This document shows, piece by piece, positions 1-6,280 of a stretch of 7,429 nucleotides of DNA (position 1 is the first letter of the stretch; the number at the start of each line of letters is the position of its first letter). The translations under genes were made by a program, and so were the position numbers. The notes beneath the pieces are model-generated. The model was not told the origin of the DNA. It did no database searches and worked only from the letters and a program-made list of their open reading frames with translations. The DNA is taken from assembly GCA_038231615.1 (NCBI GenBank), contig JBBRLA010000435.1, forward strand, positions 1 to 7,429, in the 5' to 3' direction. This DNA is from JBBRLA01 sp038231615 (lineage in GTDB: Bacteria > Myxococcota_A > Polyangia > Palsa-1104 > JAEUJZ01).

Positions 1-96
1 CAAGTGCGCGATCTATACCGCCGGGCCTGTCGAGGCGGAAGCCCGGAAGGCTGCACTGCCCAGCGACGATTTGAACACCAGCGTCCGCCACGCTAA
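1..96 (+). CDS. C-terminal end of a Sel1-like repeat protein (partial)
   Basis: Frame 1 is open from the window edge to TAA at 94-96 and gives 31 residues. The pattern LYRRAC-x-GG-x-x-EGC (tyrosine, Arg-Arg-Ala-Cys, Gly-Gly, Gly-Cys) matches the usual helix B and turn of Sel1-like repeats, where LY-x-(K/R)AC-(D)-GG and a later GC recur. Proteins of this type are alpha-helical scaffolds, often secreted or bound to signalling partners. The tail after the repeat is short and basic. The start and the rest of the protein are outside the window. The fragment is short, so the family call rests on one repeat; it could be chance in GC-rich DNA. Confidence 0.45.
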   Translation, partial: QVRDLYRRACRGGSPEGCTAQRRFEHQRPPR

Positions 97-226
97 TCAG
101 AGACGCATCGATTGTGCTCCAATTTGACCCCGAGACCGCAATCTTCAGGTGCTATGCTTTTGATCCAGACTCAAGAAGACTCTGGTTAGCGATACAGGGT
201 CAAGTTGACGAATAGTTATCTTAGCA
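97..226. other. Intergenic spacer between the Sel1-like tail and the palindrome
   Basis: I see no gene here. The stretch is less GC-rich than its surroundings. It holds an imperfect dyad at 165-185 (arms ccagactc and gactctgg around aagaa, 7 of 8 positions paired) that could be part of a terminator for either flanking gene, but no clear T-run follows on either strand. No tRNA or ribosomal motif is visible. Confidence 0.4.
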
Positions 227-345
227 AGAAGCACCTGGCCGGAGCAGATTTTGGCGCACCCCCACAGCGACCGAGGGAGCGTACTACTGTACGTGACCGA
301 AGGAGCGAGGAGGTACGCCAAAATCTGCCCGGTCCAGGTGCTTCT
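227..345. repeat. 119-bp imperfect palindrome, REP- or MITE-like
   Basis: The outer arms agaagcacctgg (227-238) and ccaggtgcttct (334-345) are exact inverse complements (12 bp). After 5-base spacers on each side, gcagattttggcg (244-256) pairs exactly with cgccaaaatctgc (316-328). At the centre cgtac (280-284) and gtacg (289-293) close a 4-base loop. The flanks of the centre also carry a near-direct repeat, gcgaccgagggagcg and gtgaccgaaggagcg. The nested symmetric form is that of dispersed intergenic palindromes (REP/BIME or small non-autonomous elements). It spans the 3' end of the minus-strand gene and may act as a terminator or as mRNA 3'-end protection. Only one copy is visible here, so a dispersed repeat family is inferred. 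Confidence 0.75.
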
Positions 346-3300
346 GTTCCCCCTGGAGCAGCCGTCCTAGGAGGCCCAGGGCACGTCCCTGCACCGCCAC
401 GTCGGGGTCGTGGTAAAGCTGCAGCAGCAGTTGCTCCCGCGCTCGTCGGCCCAAGGGCAACTCCGCGGCGGCGGCGGCGGCCTGCAGCCGCACCGCGGGC
501 GACGCGTCGCGCAGCCCACGTCGTACCAGGGAGAGCCCCACCTCTGGCAGCAGTTCCTTCGCCACCTGTAGCGCCCCGGCCCGCTGCCCCTCCCCCGCGG
601 CACCCAGCGCCGCCATCACATCCAGCGTCGGCTGGTTTTCCTTCAGCCGCAAAAGCGCGTCCCGCCCAAGCAGCCGCTGTCCGAGAAGCAATCCGCCCTG
701 TCCACGCAGCGCTGCCACGCCCCGCCGGTCCCCCATTCGCGCCAGGCCCACTGCCGCCACCAGTTGCACCTCGTCGGCGGCGTCGCTCAACCCGAGCGAA
801 AGCAGCGCCGCCCGCTGCGGCTGATCCGCGCCGGTCCGGGCCTGCTCCATCGCCAGCCGCCGCACCGATGTATCCGGGGACTGCATCGCCTGGCGCAATA
901 CAAACTCGTGGCTGCGGTCCCCTTGCGCCAGCAGCACTCCGGCGGCGACGACCTGCTCCGAGAGGGTGCCGTGATCCAGCCGGTCCTGCAAGAGCGCACG
1001 CGCCGCCGGGTCGTCGATGCGCCCCACCGCACGCACCGCCGCCACCCGCACCGTACTTTCGCGATCCCCCAGGGCCTGCTGCAGCGCCGGTACCGCGCTG
1101 CCGATCTGCAACAGGCCCAGGGCCTGCGCCGCCACCATCCGCACCTCTGCCTCCCGGTCAAGGAGCGCCTGCATGAGCAGCGGCACGGCCAGCGCGGCCG
1201 GGCCGACCCCCAGGGTGGCCACCGCCGCCATCCGGGTCGAGATGCGGGGCTCGGTGACCCCCGCCTGGGCCCACTCGCTGGCCCGGGTCAGAAGGAGTCG
1301 TGGCTCCAGGGCCGAAAGCCGCAAGAGGGCCCCGGCAGCAGCGCAACGAGCGGCGGGATGGGGATCGGCCAGCGCCCCACGCAGCCCCGGCAACGCCACC
1401 ACCGCCCCGGCTATGCCGAGCGATTCGGCCGCCACCGCCCGCGCGTGGGATTGTGCGTGGCTTTCGTCCTTGTGGGCCGGCTGCCCGACCACGCCGATGA
1501 GGAATCGCTCTTCTTCGGCATCCAGATCGCCCTCCGAAAGGGCCCGCAATGCAGCCAGCCGGCCCCCGGGTTCCACCGCGGCCTCGCGCAGCACCCGATA
1601 ACCCAGGCCGTCGCCGGCCTGCATCAGCCCCGCCCCCACCAGAAGCCGCGCCTCGCCCCGAACGCCGCCGCCGTCCGGTGGTGCCACCCGGTCGCGGAGC
1701 TGCTGGCAAGCGGCCTGGTCCCGGCCCCGGCACAGGCGCCCCAGGATGGCCAGGTGGCGCAAAGGATCTTGGTCCTGGGCCTGCGTGAGCAGCTTGCGCA
1801 GCACTCGCCACGCCTCCGGCTCGTTGTGCTCACCCAGCCACAGTGCCGCTTCCAGCCGGTCGCTGTCCCGTTTGCCGCGCAATACCCCGCGCAAAAGATC
1901 CAGACCGCGCCGATCGCCCAGTTGAAGCAGCGCCACCCCGACCTCCAGGTCCGTCTGGTGATCCTGGGCGGCCTGCCCCAGGGCCACCGCCGCCGCCTGG
2001 TCTCCGAGTTGCCCGAGGGCCCAGGCAGCGCGGCCGGCAACCCGCGGGTCCAGATCGGCCAGCAGTTCCTCCGCCTGAAGGCGCAAACGGCGGTCGCCGG
2101 AGAACCCGATCAAGCTGGCCGCGCACTGGCGGGCCTCCACATCCGGGCTGCGCAGGGTCTCGCCAAGTACGTCGAGGGCCTGGGCACGGGCGGACAGGGG
2201 TACCAAGAGTTCGTCGCCCTCCGGGTCGCGCCTGGCGCCTTCACCGCCCAGGGTGGAGATCGCCCCGGCGGTGGGATCGGGCGCCTCGGTCCTCGGGGGG
2301 GATCGGAGACCTTCCTGCACGCCCTTTTGGGCTGCGCCATCGATCGTCGAGGTCCCGCGCAGGGACAGGGAGTGCGACCCAGACAGCGCCGGGAGCCCGG
2401 GCAGGTCATGGAACCAGTACGAGTAGAAGAACGCCCCACCCGCCAGCACGAGCGCCAGGGCCGTCAGCGCCGGGAGTGTCTTGCCCCGCCGCCGTCTGGA
2501 GGGCGAGCGCAACGGTCGCGCCTCGCGCAGGAGTCCCGCCAGATCCTTGCGCAGGGCCGCGATGCTGGCGTGGCGGTCCTCCTTGCGCTGCGCCAGGGAG
2601 CGCAGCACCACTGCCTGGAACTCTGCCGGCAGTTTAGCGCCGGGACCGGCGAATGCGCTGGCGGCCTGGAGGCTGGTGCCGGTGGCGAGCTGATAAAGAA
2701 GCGAGCCGACGGTGTAGACGTCGTTGCGCGGGTCGGCGAGGTCCCCCGGACCCAGGCCGCCCATGCTCACCCGGGTCCGCCCCGAAGAGGCCAGGCGAAA
2801 GAGGCCGAGGTCAAGGAGTTGCACCTTGGGGGCCATGCCGGCGGGGTATGAGAGCAGCACCGACTCGCCCGAGAGGCCGTTGTGGTAAAACCCGGCATCG
2901 TGGGCCAGTTCCAGAGCGGCACAGAGATCGGCGGCGATCTCCAGTGCCTCGACCAGGGGACGGGGAGAGCGCTGGAGGCTGGCCGAAAGGGGCTCCATCC
3001 GATAGCGCCGGGTCCAGGGGAACAGGTAGAAGAAGCGGCCGTCGGCAAGCTTGCCGCCATCGATGGGCTGCACGCCGATGCCCTCGGTAGCGGCGCTGCC
3101 CTTGCGCAACTCCTCAAGCAGTTCCGCGGATAAGCGCGAGTCTTCGGCGGGCAGGGACACCACCCGCACGCCGGTCTGGGCCTCGGAACTGGGGTGTACC
3201 GCGGTATAGACGCCTTCGGCCATCCACGAGACGACCTGATATCCCCCCAGGCTGACACCCAGAAGCGGATCATCTCGCAGCACCTGCCCATGGTCGGGGC

Positions 3301-3358
3301 AGGTCAGCACCCCCGGAGGGAAGAGCCTGCGACACAAGGGACAGAGGCGAAGGTTCAT
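284..3358 (-). CDS. Membrane-anchored pseudokinase with long HEAT-repeat domain
   Basis: The 1024-residue product starts at ATG 3358-3356. Residues 6-23 form a zinc-ribbon-like knuckle (C6, C9, C20, H23). A Ser/Thr kinase-like fold spans about 33-280. It lacks a recognisable glycine loop, V67 sits where the VAVK lysine should be, the HRD loop reads HNGLSGES (159-166) with no catalytic aspartate, and DFG reads DLG (183-185). The helix-F Asp-Tyr pair (D213, Y215) is kept. I therefore expect a pseudokinase that binds rather than phosphorylates. A basic stretch (SRRRRGK, 287-293) precedes one hydrophobic helix (about 295-316), which by the positive-inside rule puts the kinase part in the cytoplasm and the rest in the periplasm. 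From about 385 to 1000 there are many degenerate HEAT-like helical pairs (patterns such as VRVAAVRAVGRIDDPAA), typical of protein-protein scaffolds. The last ~20 residues come from the palindrome. No Shine-Dalgarno precedes the start. Confidence 0.85.
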   Translation of the reverse strand: MNLRLCPLCRRLFPPGVLTCPDHGQVLRDDPLLGVSLGGYQVVSWMAEGVYTAVHPSSEAQTGVRVVSLPAEDSRLSAELLEELRKGSAATEGIGVQPIDGGKLADGRFFYLFPWTRRYRMEPLSASLQRSPRPLVEALEIAADLCAALELAHDAGFYHNGLSGESVLLSYPAGMAPKVQLLDLGLFRLASSGRTRVSMGGLGPGDLADPRNDVYTVGSLLYQLATGTSLQAASAFAGPGAKLPAEFQAVVLRSLAQRKEDRHASIAALRKDLAGLLREARPLRSPSRRRRGKTLPALTALALVLAGGAFFYSYWFHDLPGLPALSGSHSLSLRGTSTIDGAAQKGVQEGLRSPPRTEAPDPTAGAISTLGGEGARRDPEGDELLVPLSARAQALDVLGETLRSPDVEARQCAASLIGFSGDRRLRLQAEELLADLDPRVAGRAAWALGQLGDQAAAVALGQAAQDHQTDLEVGVALLQLGDRRGLDLLRGVLRGKRDSDRLEAALWLGEHNEPEAWRVLRKLLTQAQDQDPLRHLAILGRLCRGRDQAACQQLRDRVAPPDGGGVRGEARLLVGAGLMQAGDGLGYRVLREAAVEPGGRLAALRALSEGDLDAEEERFLIGVVGQPAHKDESHAQSHARAVAAESLGIAGAVVALPGLRGALADPHPAARCAAAGALLRLSALEPRLLLTRASEWAQAGVTEPRISTRMAAVATLGVGPAALAVPLLMQALLDREAEVRMVAAQALGLLQIGSAVPALQQALGDRESTVRVAAVRAVGRIDDPAARALLQDRLDHGTLSEQVVAAGVLLAQGDRSHEFVLRQAMQSPDTSVRRLAMEQARTGADQPQRAALLSLGLSDAADEVQLVAAVGLARMGDRRGVAALRGQGGLLLGQRLLGRDALLRLKENQPTLDVMAALGAAGEGQRAGALQVAKELLPEVGLSLVRRGLRDASPAVRLQAAAAAAELPLGRRAREQLLLQLYHDPDVAVQGRALGLLGRLLQGEQKHLDRADFGVPPRSFGHVQ

Positions 3359-3370
3359 TGCGTTTGGGGT

Positions 3371-3400
3371 AGCATGTCAGAGGTCGTGGAGGGGTGTCAA
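3371..3400 (-). promoter_or_regulatory. Possible promoter of the pseudokinase gene
   Basis: Read on the minus strand, a perfect TTGACA (3400-3395) is followed after 18 bases by CATGCT (3376-3371), a 3-of-6 match to TATAAT. The predicted start of transcription would fall within a few bases of the ATG at 3358, which would fit the missing Shine-Dalgarno (a leaderless or near-leaderless transcript). The -10 box is weak, so this is tentative. Confidence 0.27.
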
Positions 3401-3425
3401 ACCAGCGACCCTCGCTGGAACGGCG

Positions 3426-3467
3426 CTGGCCGGTTGGAACTGGCCGGTTGGAACTGGCCGGCTGGCG
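3426..3467. repeat. 14-bp tandem repeat, about three copies
   Basis: The unit ctggccggttggaa occurs exactly twice (3426-3439, 3440-3453) and a third time with three changes (3454-3467). It abuts the left arm of the 18-bp inverted repeat. It could be a protein-binding array or simple slippage; the sequence does not distinguish these. Confidence 0.85.
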
Positions 3468-3567
3468 GCAGGGGGGACTGCCACTTGTGGCCCGTCGGGT
3501 GCTCCGCGCCGGTCGGGACCGGCTTGGAGTACCCTCCAAAGGCCCCTTCGTGGCAGTCCCCCCTGCC
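3467..3567. repeat. Exact 18-bp inverted repeat enclosing two hairpins
   Basis: The left arm ggcaggggggactgccac (3467-3484) is the exact inverse complement of 3550-3567. The 65-base interval holds two adjacent perfect hairpins: gccggtc-gg-gaccggc (3508-3523) and ttggag-tacc-ctccaa (3524-3539), with a minor cccg-t-cggg (3491-3499). Folded as DNA or RNA this gives a closed multi-branch junction. It could be a REP/BIME-type element or a structured leader of the barrel gene. Confidence 0.75.
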
Positions 3568-3584
3568 TGGCCTGGCCAATCCCC

Positions 3585-3628
3585 GCGAATCTGCTCTCCG
3601 GCCCGACCGGGCCAGAGAGCAGACTCGC
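3585..3628. repeat. 44-base interrupted hairpin
   Basis: tctgctctc (3590-3598) pairs exactly with gagagcaga (3615-3623), and inside it ggcccg (3600-3605) pairs with cgggcc (3608-3613) around ac, with a single C/A mismatch between the two helices. The outer gcga (3585-3588) and tcgc (3625-3628) extend the stem beyond one mismatch. The sequence after it (ctgctttcttatc) is pyrimidine-rich, but it has no clean T-run, so a terminator or attenuator role is only possible. Confidence 0.7.
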
Positions 3629-3700
3629 TGCTTTCTTATCGGGAGCGGGCCCGGAAGCCGGATTTCTTGGTTCTACTCCAAAAATTGCCATGGATGCCGG

Positions 3701-3738
3701 TTGACACCCACCCCGCGGGACCTACTTCAACCGGGCCC
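3701..3738 (+). promoter_or_regulatory. TTGACACCC element upstream of the barrel gene
   Basis: A perfect TTGACA (3701-3706) lies 32 bases before the ATG at 3739. No good -10 hexamer follows at 16-18 bases (best TACTTC). The same nine bases, TTGACACCC, precede the divergent gene at a similar distance, so it may be a shared operator or sigma recognition half-site rather than an ordinary -35 box. Confidence 0.25.
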
Positions 3739-5158
3739 ATGCCGATCAACCGTTCCATTCGATTCCTGGTTTTGGCCGCCACCCTCACGCTGGTGGCATT
3801 CCTTTGTACTGGCCTCGCCAGCGCCGCCGGCCGCCGCCTGCCCGACGAGGATGCCGACGAGGCCGAGATGCAAGAGATCAAGACAGCCCTGCGACAAGAA
3901 AGCCAGCAACGCCTCGCGGCCCTTGCCGGGCAGGCAGCGGCCCTCTGGCTACCCACCCCACCGCCGATCTCGCCGCTGGCCCGCATCGAGGAGTTGCTGC
4001 CCGACACCAGCCTGGTGGCCGCGCTGCTGCTCCGCCATGGCCGCCCCGGCACTGCCGTGGGCCCCGGCACTGGCAGCTCATCGGTCTCGACAGGAGAAAT
4101 GCTGGAGATCGGCCTGGAAAAGACGGTCGATCGCTACTTCTTGCTCTCGGCTTATGCAATGGCCGGGGGGGACACGGGGGGGGGCGGGGCAGCGGCCTCC
4201 TTATTAGAGGCTTACGCCACAACGCTGCGCTTGCCCTTTTGCCTCCAGGCGAGGGCCGGCATCTTCTTGCACCGATTCGGCCAGGCCAATGCGGTCCACC
4301 CGCATGCTTACGCGTTCGCCGAGCGGCCCCTGCTCGTGAGCCGCGTCTTCGGCACGGACGGAGGCAAGGGGCTGGGCATCGAAGCGTCGTGGCTTATGCC
4401 CCTGCCGGTCTTCGTTGAACTGGCCGCCGCCGCCCTCGACGCTCGCGGCGCCACCACGGCGCGCAGCTTTTATGGAGAGGGCAGCTCGGATCGGGGCCCT
4501 GCCGGCGATGGCGGCACGCCCTGGGGATCGAGTCCGCCGGGCCCACAGGACCTGCTTTATGTCGTGACGCTGAAGGGGCACCACGGACTGCCGGCGGGGG
4601 GGGGGCCTCTCGATGGGACTGTCCGGGGCCTTCGGGCCGAACCCCACCGGGCGCAGCAACCGCACGGAAGTGTATGGGGCCGATCTTTCGCTCAAGGTCC
4701 CGATCGCGCGTGGGCGCGTGGTGGTGGCGCTGCTCTCGGAGTGGGCGGTGCGGCGGCGGCAGGTCCCGGGGCAGGTGTTGCAGGATGTCACCGGCCTCGC
4801 CGAGTTGCGGGTGGGCCTGCCCGCCGCCAGGCTCCATCTGGCCGCCCGCTATCAGTACGAAAGCGGCATCACCGGCGATCCGCAACACCTCGACGGCCCG
4901 ACCGGGGCCTTTGACCGCCACCTGGCAGAGGCCGGGGTGCTCTTCCAACCCACCCGCTGGTCCCTCCTGCGCCTTTCGGGGTCCCTGGACCTGAGCAATG
5001 CCGATCCCGATGCCCGCGGGATCGCACTGCTGGACGTGCTGCGCCTCGCCAGTACCTCCGCCGCCCAGGCAGGGCCCGGCTATTCGGTGCTCCTGGGCCT
5101 TCAGATGGCCCTCGGGGGCGCCGCTGGAGCACGCCACGCCTCCCCAGTGCTGGAGTGA
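3739..5158 (+). CDS. Porin-like outer-membrane beta-barrel protein, frame broken at a G10 run
   Basis: The ATG at 3739 opens a signal peptide (INRSIR, then hydrophobic 8-26, cleavage likely after ASA 27-29). An acidic, helix-prone stretch (36-68) precedes the barrel. The barrel part shows alternating strands and the block RAGIFLHRFGQANAVHPHAY (about 172-191), then ERPLL and 'ASWLMPLPVFVEL'. This resembles the outer-membrane proteins often found beside TroA/ZnuA-type binding proteins and in zinc-regulated receptor loci. Frame 1 is good to the G10 run at 4596-4605. The barrel then continues in frame 2 (GLSGAFGPNPTGRSNRTEVY and on) to TGA 5156-5158. Nine G would give one uninterrupted product of about 472 residues; as written, the product is 391 residues with a spurious tail ending at 4914. 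The cause may be phase variation, a pseudogene, or a homopolymer sequencing error. No Shine-Dalgarno is visible before 3739, so the start is moderately sure. Confidence 0.75.
4165..4189 (+). repeat. Three clustered G-tracts (G7, G9, G4)
   Basis: Within the barrel gene, G7 (4165-4171), ACAC, G9 (4176-4184), C and G4 (4186-4189) follow each other. They encode a glycine-rich loop (AGGDTGGGGAA). The tracts satisfy the simple pattern of four G-runs with short loops, so a G-quadruplex in the coding strand and mRNA is possible. The G9 run is a second slippage-prone site in the gene. Confidence 0.8.
4596..4605 (+). repeat. G10 homopolymer at the frameshift point
   Basis: Ten consecutive G follow ccggc. 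The barrel protein's frame moves from phase 1 before the run to phase 2 after it. A run of nine G reads Leu-Pro-Ala-Gly-Gly-Gly-Leu-Ser-Met-Gly-Leu without a break. Confidence 0.9.
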
Positions 5159-5174
5159 CGCGCATGTTTTGCAC

Positions 5175-5186
5175 GGAGATCCCATG
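5175..5186 (+). promoter_or_regulatory. Shine-Dalgarno fixing the binding-protein start
   Basis: GGAG (5175-5178) with a 5-base spacer precedes ATG 5184, followed at once by a second ATG. An ATG at 5164 is in another frame. The 25-base gap after the barrel gene stop supports cotranscription. Confidence 0.65.
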
Positions 5187-6137
5187 ATGTTCCCGCCCAT
5201 TCTCAAGTCTGCACCGACCCTCGCGCAGCCGCGGCCCTTCGCGCTCTTGGTCTGGCTCTTTCTGCTGCTGGGGGTAGTGGGTCCATCAGCTGCCGCTCGC
5301 CCTGCCCTGCGCGTCGTGGGTTCCGTGCCGGATATTGCGGTCCTGGCCCGTCAGATCGCCGGCGATCGTGCCGAGGTCTCGGTCCTCTTGCGTGGCCGCG
5401 ACGATCCCCTGTCGCTTGCGGCCCAGCCTGAGCAGGCCCTCGTCCTGAGCCGCGCCGACCTCCTGGTTGCCCTCGGAGGGCCGCTGGAGGCTGGCTGGCT
5501 TGGCGACCTCCTGCCCGCGGCACGAAACCCCAGGATGGCCGAATATCTCGACGCCACACGCCTGCTCGGAGGCCCATCTGGGCCGACCGCATCCGGCGGC
5601 GGTGCCCGGCCTTGCGGCCTGGGGAGCTATCCTCTCGGCGATCCGCGGCAGGCCGTGCGGCTTTCGCAGGCCATTGCCGAGCAACTCGCGGTCCTCGATC
5701 CGGCTGGGGCCACGGCCTATCGCGCCGCCGCCGCCGCGCTCTCCGCCGATCTGGCGGCCCGCGAGAAGACCTGGCTGCTGCATCTCGCGCCGCTGCGTGG
5801 GCAAAAAGTCGTTACCTACGATGATTCGTTCCGCGCCTTCCTGTGCTGGGCCGGACTGGCCGAGGCCGTCACCCTCTCGCCGGCACCGGGCATGCCGCCG
5901 CCTGCCGTGGCGGTCCTGCGCACCCTGCGGTTGATGCGCGAGTCCAACATCCGCCTGATCCTTTTGCGGGAGTACGAACCCGCCCAGGCCGCGCGGACAC
6001 TGATGGAGAAGTCTGGCGCCCAGGGAGTGGTCACGCCGCTCGGCGCCCGATTCGAGCGCGGCGAGCGTTACGCCGACGGAGTGGAGCAGCTCGTCCACGC
6101 ACTACTCGGCGCCCAGACCGCGAGGTCCATCCCGTGA
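5184..6137 (+). CDS. TroA/ZnuA-family solute-binding protein lacking the metal-binding histidines
   Basis: The 317-residue product has a secretion signal (hydrophobic 19-33, cleavage near SAAA 35-38). The fold markers of cluster A-I (metal ABC transporter) binding proteins follow: LRVVGSVPDIAVLARQIAGD (42-61), RGRDDPLSLAAQPEQALVLS (70-89), RADLLVALGGPLEAGWL (90-106), ARNPRM, LDP-AGATAYR (171-180), LRGQKVVTYDDSF (204-216), and PGMPPP (235-240). Family members bind Zn or Mn through His in DPH, NPH and TYH. Here these are L76, R155 and D213, and no fourth acidic ligand is evident. I infer that it binds no metal in the usual way and may bind another ligand or act as a partner protein. It lies 25 bases after the barrel gene and overlaps an open frame for the lipoprotein. 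No permease or ATPase is in the window. Confidence 0.85.
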   Translation: MMFPPILKSAPTLAQPRPFALLVWLFLLLGVVGPSAAARPALRVVGSVPDIAVLARQIAGDRAEVSVLLRGRDDPLSLAAQPEQALVLSRADLLVALGGPLEAGWLGDLLPAARNPRMAEYLDATRLLGGPSGPTASGGGARPCGLGSYPLGDPRQAVRLSQAIAEQLAVLDPAGATAYRAAAAALSADLAAREKTWLLHLAPLRGQKVVTYDDSFRAFLCWAGLAEAVTLSPAPGMPPPAVAVLRTLRLMRESNIRLILLREYEPAQAARTLMEKSGAQGVVTPLGARFERGERYADGVEQLVHALLGAQTARSIP

Positions 6138-6160
6138 CGATCCCTATCACCACGCAGCCC

Positions 6161-6280
6161 ATGCCCAGCGCCTTTCTGCGGAGGCTCTTGATGCCCAACG
6201 TATTCCTGCGGAGGCGGCCCATGCACAGCGCATTCCTGCGGAGGCTCTTAATGCCCAACGTACTCCTGTGGGTGCTCTCG
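6161..6280 (+). repeat. Four tandem 30-bp units, each starting with ATG
   Basis: Units at 6161-6190, 6191-6220, 6221-6250 and 6251-6280 each open with ATGC and encode MPSAFLRRLL, MPNVFLRRRP, MHSAFLRRLL and MPNVLLWVLS. Units 1 and 3 agree at 26 of 30 bases, units 2 and 4 at 22 of 30, so the array looks like a duplicated 60-bp pair. In units 1-3 GGAGG (6180-6184, 6210-6214, 6240-6244) stands exactly 6 bases before the next unit's ATG. Confidence 0.92.

Larger units (their letters stand above)
3359..3738. other. Divergent intergenic region rich in dyads
   Basis: This 380-bp spacer separates the minus-strand pseudokinase gene from the plus-strand barrel gene. An open frame upstream of 3739 in the barrel gene's phase (from 3394) looks like GC-rich noise: it is low in recognisable protein character and is built from the tandem and inverted repeats listed separately. 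The spacer carries a 14-bp tandem repeat, an 18-bp exact inverted repeat with internal hairpins, a 44-base hairpin, and TTGACACCC oriented towards both genes. I see no AT-rich Zur or Fur box. Confidence 0.6.

Noticed and set aside
101..114. agacgcatcgattg resembling agacgcattgattg at 7142-7155
   Set aside because: One mismatch in 14 bases without any extended similarity or symmetry is not enough to call flanking direct repeats or attachment sites.
205..1176. A 323-codon plus-strand open frame starting in the palindrome
   Set aside because: It is composed largely of Pro, Ala and Arg and is antisense to the HEAT domain. It starts within the repeat and has no ribosome binding site.
764..2851. 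A 695-codon plus-strand open frame opposite the pseudokinase gene
   Set aside because: It is rich in Arg, Gln, Pro and Gly without domain character, and lies antisense to a frame with clear kinase and HEAT patterns. Long antisense frames are expected in GC-rich genes.
3394..3738. N-terminal extension of the barrel protein to ATG 3394
   Set aside because: The extension would be translated from tandem and inverted repeats, and it would bury the clear signal peptide that begins at 3739.
4394..5206. A 270-codon minus-strand frame opposite the barrel gene
   Set aside because: It spans the frameshift without interruption but shows only Gly, Arg and Pro-rich shadow composition and no known motif. 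The plus-strand signal peptide and barrel blocks are far stronger.
6134..6220. GTG 6134 or ATG 6161 as the lipoprotein start
   Set aside because: Neither has a Shine-Dalgarno, and they would give an overlong n-region before the signal core. They cannot be fully excluded, because translational coupling at the GTGA overlap is possible.
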